Shown: piece by piece, positions 33,116 to 43,205 of the stretch
How positions within the stretch are numbered: the stretch's first letter is position 1
How the letters are laid out: the number at the start of each line of letters is the position of its first letter
Assembly (NCBI GenBank): GCA_025331435.1
Contig: JAIWNI010000139.1
Coordinates: 1-63,245, forward strand
From: Choanephora cucurbitarum
Taxonomy: Eukaryota; Mucoromycota; Mucoromycetes; Mucorales; Choanephoraceae
Length of the DNA: 63,245 bases
Reading direction: 5' to 3'
Notes under the pieces: generated by a model
The model's database searches: none
Told to the model about the DNA's origin: nothing
Seen by the model: only the letters and a program-made list of their open reading frames with translations
Made by a program: the position numbers and the translations under genes

Positions 33116-35365
33116 ATGTCATCTTTCCCTGCTTGGACTATTTTTGTTATCGTTGTTGCAATCATTATGACTATTTTTTCCGGAACCTATTATATATTTC
33201 GCAAGCGCATAAGTAAGAAGAAGAGTACTGTGGGCACACAAGAATCAGCTCAGGATAATCTAGACAAAGAGACATCACACAGCTATGATATCGAAGCCAA
33301 TATCGACACACACAAAGAAAAATCCATTCACTTGACATCATCCACCATGTCCAAGTCTGTTTATTCGCATAAATCTGGCTTATCTGAAAGATCAGGAAAG
33401 ACAATGGACAGTACACAAACATCTACAATGCCTCACCCTGTGTATTCAAAGAAGCAAACAGAAGACAACACCACTGGAACAATCAAAATCAACCTTCCTT
33501 TACCGCCTCCTTGTTCTTCTTTCTTTTCGGACAAGATGGAATTGAACTCTGATGAAGCAAATTACCTTTTTGAAGCATACTCTCAACAAGAAGCAAGCTC
33601 AGCTCCACCAGAAGACAGACACCTCATCAGTATTGCTGCTGCTAACATACAACTGAAAGCTGCTACTATCAAGAGTACGTTGCGTCAATCACTCAGAAGA
33701 AAGAAATCATCAGCTGCAAGACATACACCCATCAATCAATACTTTCCAAACAATCTTGCCAATATGCCCAACTTGTCCAACAGCGCTTCTGTAAGCAGAC
33801 AGCCATCTCGGGCTTCCTCCCGTATTCCTCTCGATGACATGCCATTTCAGAACACACCATCATCTACACCAGACAGCTTCCCTTCTACGCCACGTTGCAA
33901 TACACAAACTGAATACTTCAATGACAACACCAAGGCCCACAATCTCACAGTACCATTAAGTCAGTACAAGCCAGGTGGTTATGAAGAAAGTGCCAGCAAC
34001 AAGATTATGATTGAGGATAGTCCATCAGCCGATTATTATTCAGCTATGTCCACTTCTTCTTTTTCATTTCACTCACGTTCTTCTCTGAAAGAAATTGACC
34101 TGCAAGATGATTCTCTGCAGACCACAGAAAGACAAGAGAAAGCACTTGACTTATCAGAGGAAGAAGATGATAGCAACGGCGAGGAACGTAAGGAGTTAAC
34201 CACCCCTCAAGAAGTAGCTTCCGCTGCTGCCAGAAAGATAATCCGTTCTGCATCCCGCAAATCTCGCACACGATCTGTAATTGTAACTAAAAATGTAAAT
34301 CAGCCCATACCAATCAATGACTTTACCATTCAAGACACCATTCCTATGGATAAAAAGACGACAACATATGCTACCTTGAGAGAAACAACCAGAAGACACA
34401 GTCGCTTAGATATCACTGAGTTTTCTACTATCGGGAGAGCAGATAAAAGAGTCATGACATCCATTTCGTCAGGATCGATCACTATCTCAGGAAAAAAAGC
34501 CAATCGTATCCAAGAGTTACAGAGAGCGTTTCAAGAGGATAACAAAGATATACAGCATGCCAGTCATCATTCATACGATAGATCATTGTCACTTCGAAAT
34601 TTGGGTGCAAACAAAGGACACAAGTCATTGAAGAGTCTCTTTGAATCGGCTGATGATGACCAAGAACCAAAGTCAAATCAAGTCAATGGATCACACCAAG
34701 AAATCAACATGGCAGTTCAGCCCATGAAGTCAAAAGAAACACCTCACGCCCAGCCAGATGGTCAGGCCCCTCCTTCCATGCCCACTGTTTGTGATGCAAA
34801 GACAATAACTCCTAATACCCCTACAGAAAAAAGGTCTCCTAATAAATCTACATTTCCAAAATCAGGGAACAATGTTGACACTATTAGGCGCATGCTTCGA
34901 TCTTCATGGAGTGGCAACAATCTTAAGCACAGTGGCTCAAGTCGAACCTTATCCTCTCTCTCTGACATGGGAAGTGTAGGCTCAAGTTATTATCCATCAT
35001 CACCTTCTCCATTAGGCAGTACAAATACACGGTTACAGAACCAACACTTGGCATCATTGTCGCTCAGATCACATTCTGTTGTGCATCGCTCTAGGCCATC
35101 TATGCCTATCGGATTCATGAGTCCCCAAGAGGGACCTGTACCAACAGCATCATTTTCTTCTTCAACAGTACGTACTATGATCCCTGCAGAAGAAGTGGAG
35201 GAAGCGACGATTAGAGAACTGGAAGTTCAAGAAGCTGACATGCCTGACAGAAAAGCGTTTGGGATCAATGTTGAAAGCTGTTGTTTACAAGAACAAGAAC
35301 AATCAAATCAAGCAAAGACAGCTGCACAAAGAGAGCGAGAGAGATATCTAAAATCGTTTCAATAA
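33116..35365 (+). CDS. Single-TM protein with very long Ser-rich disordered cytoplasmic region (749 aa)
   Basis: Intronless gene, unusual here. An N-terminal signal-anchor (AWTIFVIVVAIIMTIFSGTYYIF) is followed directly by RKRISKKK, which by the positive-inside rule puts the 720-residue tail in the cytosol. The tail is Ser/Thr/Pro-rich with repeated SRxSSR, SRKSRTRS and RSSLK patterns, suited to heavy phosphorylation, and an acidic stretch (SEEEDDSNGEERKE). The last 70 residues are more ordered: EEVEEATIRELEVQEADMP, then a basic AAQRERERYL end. No enzyme domain is visible. Possible roles are membrane scaffold or signalling adaptor; I cannot name a family. The codon run is uninterrupted and the start follows a long T-rich leader. 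Confidence 0.75.
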   Translation: MSSFPAWTIFVIVVAIIMTIFSGTYYIFRKRISKKKSTVGTQESAQDNLDKETSHSYDIEANIDTHKEKSIHLTSSTMSKSVYSHKSGLSERSGKTMDSTQTSTMPHPVYSKKQTEDNTTGTIKINLPLPPPCSSFFSDKMELNSDEANYLFEAYSQQEASSAPPEDRHLISIAAANIQLKAATIKSTLRQSLRRKKSSAARHTPINQYFPNNLANMPNLSNSASVSRQPSRASSRIPLDDMPFQNTPSSTPDSFPSTPRCNTQTEYFNDNTKAHNLTVPLSQYKPGGYEESASNKIMIEDSPSADYYSAMSTSSFSFHSRSSLKEIDLQDDSLQTTERQEKALDLSEEEDDSNGEERKELTTPQEVASAAARKIIRSASRKSRTRSVIVTKNVNQPIPINDFTIQDTIPMDKKTTTYATLRETTRRHSRLDITEFSTIGRADKRVMTSISSGSITISGKKANRIQELQRAFQEDNKDIQHASHHSYDRSLSLRNLGANKGHKSLKSLFESADDDQEPKSNQVNGSHQEINMAVQPMKSKETPHAQPDGQAPPSMPTVCDAKTITPNTPTEKRSPNKSTFPKSGNNVDTIRRMLRSSWSGNNLKHSGSSRTLSSLSDMGSVGSSYYPSSPSPLGSTNTRLQNQHLASLSLRSHSVVHRSRPSMPIGFMSPQEGPVPTASFSSSTVRTMIPAEEVEEATIRELEVQEADMPDRKAFGINVESCCLQEQEQSNQAKTAAQRERERYLKSFQ

Positions 35366-35762
35366 AAGAGAGAGAATGATATACATTCAAAAAGATGGCT
35401 TCTAGACAAATGAAAAGTGTAAGGGTGTATGTATGTGTAAAGATTATCGTACATGCATAAGTCCTTTTTTTTTCTTAGGGCTTTCTATCAAACATACATC
35501 AAGGGAGAGTTTTAAGCAAAGTGAAAATGAAATTCATCAATACTTTTTATTACTTGCTGCATGAATTGGTTTTGTTAGTATATATGTATATGTGTATATG
35601 TACAATTATATGGCTAGTGGCCGTTTGTTGTATGATGGAGTTGAGATGGATGTGGTGAGTTTGCTTGAGACGAACTACTACTCTTTTGAAGGTAGTGTTC
35701 CATATAATGCTCCAGCATTTCAGCAGCGAGTTCTAAAACAGATATAAGCACGCTGGATCATA
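35366..35762. other. Convergent 3' intergenic region
   Basis: About 400 bp between the convergent Ser-rich protein and cyclin genes. TATATGTATATGTGTATATG-type low-complexity sequence at 35580-35600. No gene seen. Confidence 0.5.
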
Positions 35763-36881
35763 TCAAATTATGCCCAAAGGGATTCCTTTACCATATATTT
35801 GCCCAACGTCAACATCATCGAATGTTTCTGTCCAACTTTCATTTAGTTTTTCAGAAGATGACAAATTGGTTGCTAACAATAAGGCGGCGGCAGCTACTAA
35901 TTTGGGCTTGTATAGAACACATAAAGGAGCACCGAGACTACAAACAATCATTCAGGCTTAGAGCTGGCCAGGTATAACCTTACTTTACCTTTGGTATAAT
36001 AATGTCCATGCCTTTCTCACAGAAGAAGGTTGCACTATTAACTGTCAGCCTTTCTATCCCATCAAACCATTACCAACTAAATTCATTTACCTTTCAGTTG
36101 CGTTTCTAATTCTAATAATCTCAGTTGAGGGTGTTCAACAGATAAGTCAAAACAGAGTGTTTCTAAAACAATGATTTCATTATACAACATCAGTTCCTTC
36201 CAACGTATGAAATCCTGCCAAAAAAAAAGAGTCAAATCCATGTTTCTAGTCCCAAATAGACTTTCTTTTATCTGTACCTTGGAATCCTCCTCCAGCCTTA
36301 GCTTGTCATTCTTTTGACTTTTTTGAGCACATGCAAGTACAATATCTTTCAGTCGCCGTGTACATTCTTCCACTTTTGTAGCAACGAATAGGCAAGTGGC
36401 AGCAATTTCCTGTATATGATATACACACATATATATATACATATATATACAAGCACAAACACACACACGCACACACACACAGAGAGAGAGATACAACAGC
36501 TTAATAAGACAAACGACTTTGATCATATTAAATAATAATCCTACATAGACATGAAATCGGCTCATGGATTGTCTCATGAAGAATCGATGAAAATAGGTGC
36601 TGGCAGTGACAACGACTAGTTGTGGTCTATATAGCAAATGAGATTAAAACGATCACACTCAACCAGATAGTATTATCTTACAATGCTAGTTTAGCACCAA
36701 CAGAGAGCAAATAATGACATCCTTTTAATCTGTCGATTTGCTCCTGCTCAAAGGTTCTACCATCTAATATTGTAGGCGTATCATGAAGCTCTCCTTTTGT
36801 GAAATACCACTGCTTTATGTAGACGGGTCTGAGTTAGTTACGGCGATACGATGTAAGAGACTCAATTACCTGTGTTGTCAT
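35763..36881 (-). CDS. Cyclin of the K/T (transcriptional CDK) type
   Basis: Regulatory subunit expected to pair with a transcription CDK (CTDK-I or P-TEFb type) that phosphorylates the RNA polymerase II tail. Several exons from ATG at 36881: MTTQ, then WYFTKGELHDTPTILDG, GAKLALPQLVVVTASTYFHRFF, HVY|EIAATCLFVATKVEE and WKELMLYNEIIVLETLCFDL-VEHPQ, then the second fold VRKAWTLLYQSLGAPL and LVAAAALLLATNL, ending at 35763. About 275 aa. The opening WYF..EL...P...DG and the LPQ...TA..YFHRF segment are marks of the K/T/Pch1/Ctk2 group rather than cell-cycle cyclins. One intron (36410-36544) carries a CA/TA/GA microsatellite. Another (36215-36277) is 63 nt without stops and could be retained in frame. 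The last splice was chosen to keep the second cyclin fold in frame. Confidence 0.85.
36421..36490. repeat. (TA)n/(CA)n/(GA)n compound microsatellite inside a cyclin intron
   Basis: Blocks of ATATAT, ACACAC and AGAGAG follow each other within the intron that separates the HVY and EIAA exons. Likely variable in length between strains; no coding effect unless splicing is disturbed. Confidence 0.85.
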
Positions 36882-37418
36882 TACTGCCAGTCTTTAAACC
36901 AGTCTTTCTTCGTCCGCGCTTTAAATGAAATATAATATTTATTTATTTATTTTTTCTCTAATAAAAAAAATCCGTACACAAGAGTTGTCCAGTTGTGACT
37001 TGGCTTGAGGAGTAAAAAATAAGAGAGAATGCAAGCTAACAAGGCACTATTTCTCTCTCTCTTTCTTTCTTGCTGATGTCTTGAACTTCTCTTGTACGAA
37101 ATATCTTCAATTAAAAAGGACATTCGAATACGGAACAGAGTAGACAGTTGTTGTCATATCCATAGACTTTATTTAGGGCGTAGTTAACAATTTACTAGTA
37201 GATTGATTTGATATTCTATTCATTTGTGTTTCTATGACATGCTATTAGGAGCAAATGTCTTGGTTTAATTTAGTGACTGTATTCCATTTTTAGACAAAAG
37301 AGAGAACAATGGGATCACTTACATCATAGATCATTGTCTCTCAGCTGTAAAAAGATAGATTGGTCACATAACAACATTGAGCTTGTCTAGGTTTTTTTAA
37401 AACATGTTTTATTGTATA
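36882..37418. other. Intergenic region between bZIP and cyclin genes
   Basis: 540 bp between two minus-strand genes; promoter of the cyclin. A CTTTCTTTCTT-type tract lies near 37050-37070. No other feature seen. Confidence 0.5.
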
Positions 37419-37861
37419 CTATAGACAAGTACTGCTCTTTTGAATGAAGGAATGAATGTCCTTACAGTCGCATACATCATGCGCTAACAAAAGCTCTCTT
37501 AGTGCAATTACATCATTCTTCAGCTTATTTGTAGTCGCATTGAGTAACTCGTTCTTTGCTTCTAAATACTCTGCTTGTTTGATCATCTTTTGTTGTTCAT
37601 TCTTCTTTTTTTCACGACACCGATAAGCTTGAGATGCAATGGAATATAAGAACACCCAATTGTAACATCAGAGTGAAGCTTACCTGCAAGTCTGTTTCTT
37701 TCCAAGCTTTGCTTCCGTTTACTTACTTGCGGTGTTGAATCGTCAAAGCTATTTTGTTCTTCTGTTTGATGCATTAATACTGTAGATTGTTTGATATGGC
37801 TTGATTGCATGATTGCTTGGTTTAGAAAGTAAACAGTTGGATCAGAATAAGGATAGAACAT
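37419..37861 (-). CDS. Minimal bZIP transcription factor (128 aa, ATF/CREB type)
   Basis: DNA-binding protein in two exons (37861-37684 and 37627-37419) joined across a 56-nt intron. The splice puts NRLA and AYRCREKKK together, giving the basic region N-x2-AA-x2-C-R, the Atf1-like form of the bZIP signature. A leucine zipper follows (ALRELLLAH at the end), then a short tail with a Cys pair (VCDC). LLLAH followed by cysteine also recalls the end of Atf1-type zippers. The N-terminus is only about 55 residues, with no evident activation domain, so it may act as a heterodimer partner or repressor. Both the N-terminal ATG at 37861 and the stop at 37419 are clear. Confidence 0.85.
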
Positions 37862-39375
37862 AACTGGTCTGTAACAAAAAGAAAGAAAAAAAAAAGAGAG
37901 AAAAAAGACTAAAGGGTATTTCTAATCAAATATGCCTCAAACAAAAGTAACCGAGGATCCAAGCTGTCAAATAATAAATAAAGTATGTTGAGACTCAGCC
38001 CATCATATTCTGCAGAAAATAACCCTTGACGATTTCTGGTCTTATGCTTAATCTTATTCTATCCTCCGTTATTGCCCATGTGCACATCATCCTTGCCATC
38101 AAGATCAATTGACTGCCTAGATGAAGGACAGCATTGAGTAACATACTGAATATTGCTCACTCAACTGGATCTTTTATCGTTGATTTAGTTAACCCTATTG
38201 TTTCTTTAGTAATTGTCAAAAGTTAGACTATAAGCTGTTGTTTGCATTATACAGATAGTTTTCAACTATCATAAGTTTCTTGAATCTACCTAGTCAATGG
38301 CAGGAGAGCTACATCAATGAAGTAACTGAATGATGTACTTCGCTTTCAATCTTTTGAAAGATATTGAATAATGAGTTTATAGTTTATTATCATGCTTTTT
38401 TTTTTATGTTACAATGTAGGACAATTACAGGTCAGGTTTTTTCTGCAAAATGTAAATCAGAAAAAAAAAGATGCTAGCTATTTGACCTTCTCTCCTTTAC
38501 CAGACTTTCTATTATTGATACTTTGTTTTGCAAGTACTAAAGCAGTCTGTTGCAAATCGCCTGTTCACATTGAATTCATAAGAATACCTATAGATACGTA
38601 GATAAGCAAAACTATTGCTATCTACTCAGGTTCTTTCATTTTGCTTCTCTTCTTTTCAAGATTTAATGAGGCAAAAGCTTATTTTGATTTCTTCTGAAAT
38701 TCATTAACGATGGTCATATTACATCTCAAAGGAAAACAAAACAAGAGGCTATACAAATAGTAACATAAGCTAGCGAGAGAAAGGAGTAATGCCATAAAGT
38801 AACTTCTTTTAAAGAAAGATAGGCCAAATAAGTCAAAGAATCACGCAAATGTTCGTAACAACAAAAACTCTGATTTGTGATCCTGTCCAACCATGAACCA
38901 ACCAAGATCGAAAAGACTCTAATATACTAGTTATGCGAGCGTAATCATGTAATTTTCAGGTCTCGATTAAACTTGTAAGAAGGAAAACCGATATTAACTA
39001 CACCAAGCATGCGCTTGTTTATTTTTGGGCAAACAGGTAACAAGCGGGGAACAATACCAAAAGTAGCTTCAAACTCCTCTTGTTTCATATGAAAATAATG
39101 ATCCTCTAAAGCTGATGTTTCTCTTCTTTCTGTCAAGAACCATAGTAGACGCATATAAAGAAGACAGACTACAAGCTGTTATTGCTATGATCCCACTTAT
39201 TCATGCCAAACAACTGCAGAATATCCTTAAACCTATTGTCTCGGGCCAGCCACACCCATTTGAGATACGTAAATATCACGTGCTTGTGTCCTTGCCATAT
39301 AAATAAAGGTGATATTTTTATTCTCTGTATTCAATTATACTTCTCTTTTCGAAAACACAATATACTAAAAAGAAA
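37862..39375. other. Divergent intergenic region between bZIP and GPAT genes
   Basis: 1.5 kb containing two promoters. Frames at 38392-38601 and 38945-39306 (both strands) are ambiguous and lack support. No RNA gene or repeat recognised. Confidence 0.5.
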
Positions 39376-41746
39376 ATGACAGTAGATGCTTACGAAGGCA
39401 TGAAAGCATTTTACAAGCTTATCACTTATATATTTTTCCGAGAAATTAAAGTGAGGTAATATTGAAACAAGAAAAAAATAAGCTGCATAACATAGTAATG
39501 CAACTCTGCTTTAGTGGCGTGCATAACATACCTCTGGATGATCCTTGTATCTTTATTGTCGCACCACACGCTAACCAGTAAGTTTTGAACGAAGTTTTGA
39601 AATAAAGCATTGACCTAAAGATCTTCTCTAAAGATTTGTGGATCCCGGTATGGTCATGATCTCCAGTCCACGTCGATTCAGTCCTCTCATGGCTGAATCG
39701 TCCTTTAAAAAGAAGATCATTGGTGATGGAGCCCGTGCCCTTCGAGCAAGTAAGTTGCTTTCTTTTATCTGTAAGCCAGAATGACTCACTCTATCTACAG
39801 TTCCAGTCATTCGACCCCAAGATCTCGCTACAAAAGGTGTTGGACAACTTCTTTTGAATGAAACTGATGATGCTTTACTGGACGGAAAAGACACTGAGTT
39901 TAAAAAGCAAGTAGCTGTTCGTGACATGATTGTGCTCTCCAAGACCCTATCGCTTGAAGTAGCTGAGGTGCTTTCTGATACCCAATTGAGGCTGAAGAAA
40001 CCATTGACTCCAGAGGCAAAAGCATTGATCCCTACCATAGCTTCATACAAGGTGATCCCACATGTAGATCAAGGTAAACTTTATGACAAAGTACATGAGA
40101 GGCTCAATCAAGGTGAATGTATTGTTATCTTTCCTGAAGGAGGTAGTCATGACCGACTCGAAATGCTACCACTGAAAGGTATGAACTAGTCATCATTTGT
40201 TGTGTTGTTGGCATATTCGTCTAAAGAAAAACTATGATTGTTAGCTGGTTTCGCTATTATGGCATTAGGGGCCATGGCTGAAAACAAGAACCTGAATGTC
40301 AAGATTGTACCAGTTGGTAAGTCGACCTGAAGATTTGATTGTGTATGACTATTTATGAAGAAATTAGGCCTCAATTACTTTCATCCACATCGATTCAGAT
40401 CCCGTGCAGTTGTTTCTTATGGTGCGCCTATTTCAATCAGCCGCGATTTAGTTGAAGATTATGCAAAAGGTGGCCAAGCAAAACGAGATGCTATTGCTAG
40501 CCTGTTAGAAGCAGGTTACGATGGTCTCAAGAGTGTTACAATCAATGCTCCTAACTATGACACTTTGATGGTAAAGATAGTTGGCTGTTTCCTTTTAGAA
40601 ACTAATCGCAGCCTGTTAGATTATTGCTACTGCACGTCGACTATACAAACCAGCAGCTGAACACAAGTTGAATATTGATCAAGTTGTTGAACTGAATAGA
40701 CGCTTCTTACTAGGTTATAAATATTTTGAAAAAGATCCTCGATTGGTAGAATTGGCTCACCGTATCAAAGCTTACAACAATACGCTTAAATACTTTGGTT
40801 TGCGTGATCACCAAGTAGCTAGAACACAATATGCTGCATATTCTGCTGCTCCTATCTTACTATCGCGTATCTCAAAACTTGTGTTTTTAGCTTTCTTTGG
40901 TTTCCCTTCGTGAGTATCATGCAGTTGACTGTTAAAGGTCATACAGACACATATTAACTTGACCTTCTTTTTTGATAGACTTTTGATCAATTCACCTATT
41001 ATTATAATTGCACTTATTATCAGTCAAAAGAAACAAGAAGGTACAACGAGGGAATCCTTTTTTTTTTATGTATATCAATTCTTTTAATCACTCTCTTTGA
41101 ATGTTATCTAGAGGCACTGGCTGGTTCTTCAGTCAAGATTGCAGGCAGAGATGTACTGGCTACATGGAAAATTCTGGTTGCACTTGTTGGTACACCTACA
41201 CTCTATGGATTCTATTCAACTGCTTTATTCTTCTACCTTTATTCCAATGGGTTTGCACACCCCTTTAAGCTTTCCCTTTTGGTCTGGGCTGTCTTGCCTT
41301 TCATTCAGTATATCTGTGGTCTCTTGTTAGAAAACAGCATTGATATCTATAGGTAAAGATAATGAAGTTTGCATACTCCTCCTTGATGACTTATCTGTCT
41401 TTCTCTCTCTTTTAGATCACTTTCACCCTTGTTCATGTCACTGAGTAATCCTGATGGTGCTGCAGAACTTCGCCGAATGCGTGAGAACTTATCAGACACA
41501 ATCACGAAATTTGTAGATGAGAATGGATCTGCTGCATTAAGTGATTTTGATCGACACAAGTTTGATAATTTGGAACCACACCAAAAGGTTGAATCTAGAA
41601 GTATTTTAAGTGGATTGGAAGTGAGACCGTCTGCCATGAAAAGATGGTTTGATGATCGTCAACTGTTCAACTTCAATAGCAATGTCTCAACCAATTCATC
41701 TTCTGTTTCCTCAGAGGTGGATGAAGAATCAGATGAAGAAATGTAA
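39376..41746 (+). CDS. SCT1: Glycerol-3-phosphate / dihydroxyacetone-phosphate acyltransferase (SCT1/GPT2 type)
   Basis: ER enzyme for the first step of phospholipid and triglyceride synthesis, acylating glycerol-3-phosphate at sn-1. Several exons from ATG at 39376, stop at 41746. The N-terminus has a short helix (FYKLITYIFF), then the PlsC-type active site APHANQFVDP, a second block GDGARALRA-IPVIRPQDL, an inserted stretch with KKQVAVRDMIVL, the conserved FPEGGSHDR and VKIVPVGLNYFHPHRFRSR. Then a region of TM segments (LLINSPIIIIALIISQ; LATWKILVALVGTPTLYGF; LLVWAVLPFIQYICGLL) and an acidic, Ser-rich tail (SSEVDEESDEEM) that is probably regulated by phosphorylation, as in yeast. The size and layout match yeast Sct1/Gpt2. 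Which of the two paralogues it is cannot be decided. Confidence 0.9.
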
Positions 41747-43205
41747 AGCCTTCTTTTTTTGGAAAAATAAGTAATAAAGTAACAGCCATGTATTTTGTTT
41801 GCCTGTAAATCAGTTCTTTATTCAATGGATTGTTTGTCCTTTTTTTTTACTAAACAAGAAAGATAATCTACATTGTCTTGCTTGATTCCGATTGTTATGT
41901 TTCTCTTTACTGGACTTTGTATAAGATACAGAAACGGCAAGCAAAGCGTTAGTGGGCTGCCCCGTTCTATGGCTATGGATGCATTTTGAAACAGCACTGT
42001 GTTTATCTACTGACAATCCAAAGAATTCCTAACTGGCTTCTTTGTTTTGGTAGGTCATTTATTGATCAAGTGTAACAAAGAGTTATTGTTTTGAGCAAGA
42101 TCTAGTAACAAGATACCTATATAACAATTTGTAATAACAACCCTTTATTTTTTGCGAAACTTTGCTTATGACAAGTAGAACTATAAGAGTGGAAAGTAAA
42201 CTAATACAAGTTCTGACTAGGATCACTTTATTCAAACAGTGTCAGATGGGTTGCTGCCTTGAATTGTTTAGGCATATATTTGCATAGTAAAGTAGTTTTA
42301 ATTGAATTTTTTCTAATTCAGGTTAGTGCAGGAAACAGAAAAGAAACGTAACCAGTGTGTGTGTCAATTGAAAGTGAGTGTGTATCTGTTAGACTTAAGC
42401 AGGAGTAGTCTGATTCATCATAAACAACCTTACGTTCCTTATCCAACCATTTCTATTTTTCATTTTGTACCAGAACAATATACCCTAAAAATTGAAACAA
42501 GCGAAATTCCATATTATTCACGAATGCATTAACTTGAATAGAACAAAAAAAGAAGGTGATCTCTTTATTATCATTCTCCTTAAAGAATTATGAAACAAAG
42601 AAATAGCTTCAAAAAGCGAGTATTCTCTTTTTAGCAATGTTATCATAAAAGGAAACCTGAGTCTCCTTATTTTCTTGTATTCAGCAATACAAGACGATCA
42701 TACCTTCAATGCAGTGTAAGTGATGGTTTCCAAACTCCTTTTTTTTAAACCTCTTTAATTCTGTGTAACTTAAAGCACTCTCGAAGATTTCGATGTCCGG
42801 TTAGTAAAGCCAGTAGTTTTTTTTCCTTTTTCTCTCTTTCTCTCTTTCCAATTTCTTTTTTTTTTTTGAAAAGCACTTTGTTTTTAAAGCAAACAGTTTA
42901 CAGAAAAACACTCTGTTCTCTTTTTGCTTTAAATTCGTTTTCTTTTTTTTTCAACTTGACTCTTTTCTTTTTATTTTCATTTCTAATTTTGTACCTTTTT
43001 TTTGTGAACACATAATATCTACGTACACTGTTGTAGATAACATCGAAAACAGCCACACATAAATCAGAAAACCAAAGCATACACACACACAGTATTTCCT
43101 CATTCTCTCTCTCTGTAATACTTTTCTAGAAACAAAGTAAGTCAACCTATAAAAGAGAATAAGTTCAAGACTGACGTTGATACTCTAGGCTAAGAAAAAA
43201 AAATT
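41747..43205. other. Intergenic region before the kinesin gene
   Basis: 1.46 kb. Begins with the 3' flank of the acyltransferase gene and ends with a very T/C-rich leader (42800-43110) before the kinesin ATG. Short frames have no motif. Confidence 0.5.

Noticed and set aside
38945..39306. Overlapping frames on both strands upstream of the acyltransferase
   Set aside because: The plus frame (ALIKE-looking hydrophobic pattern ...QAVIAMIPLIHAKQL) and the minus frame both look slightly coding but neither extends or shows a domain; cannot choose between them.
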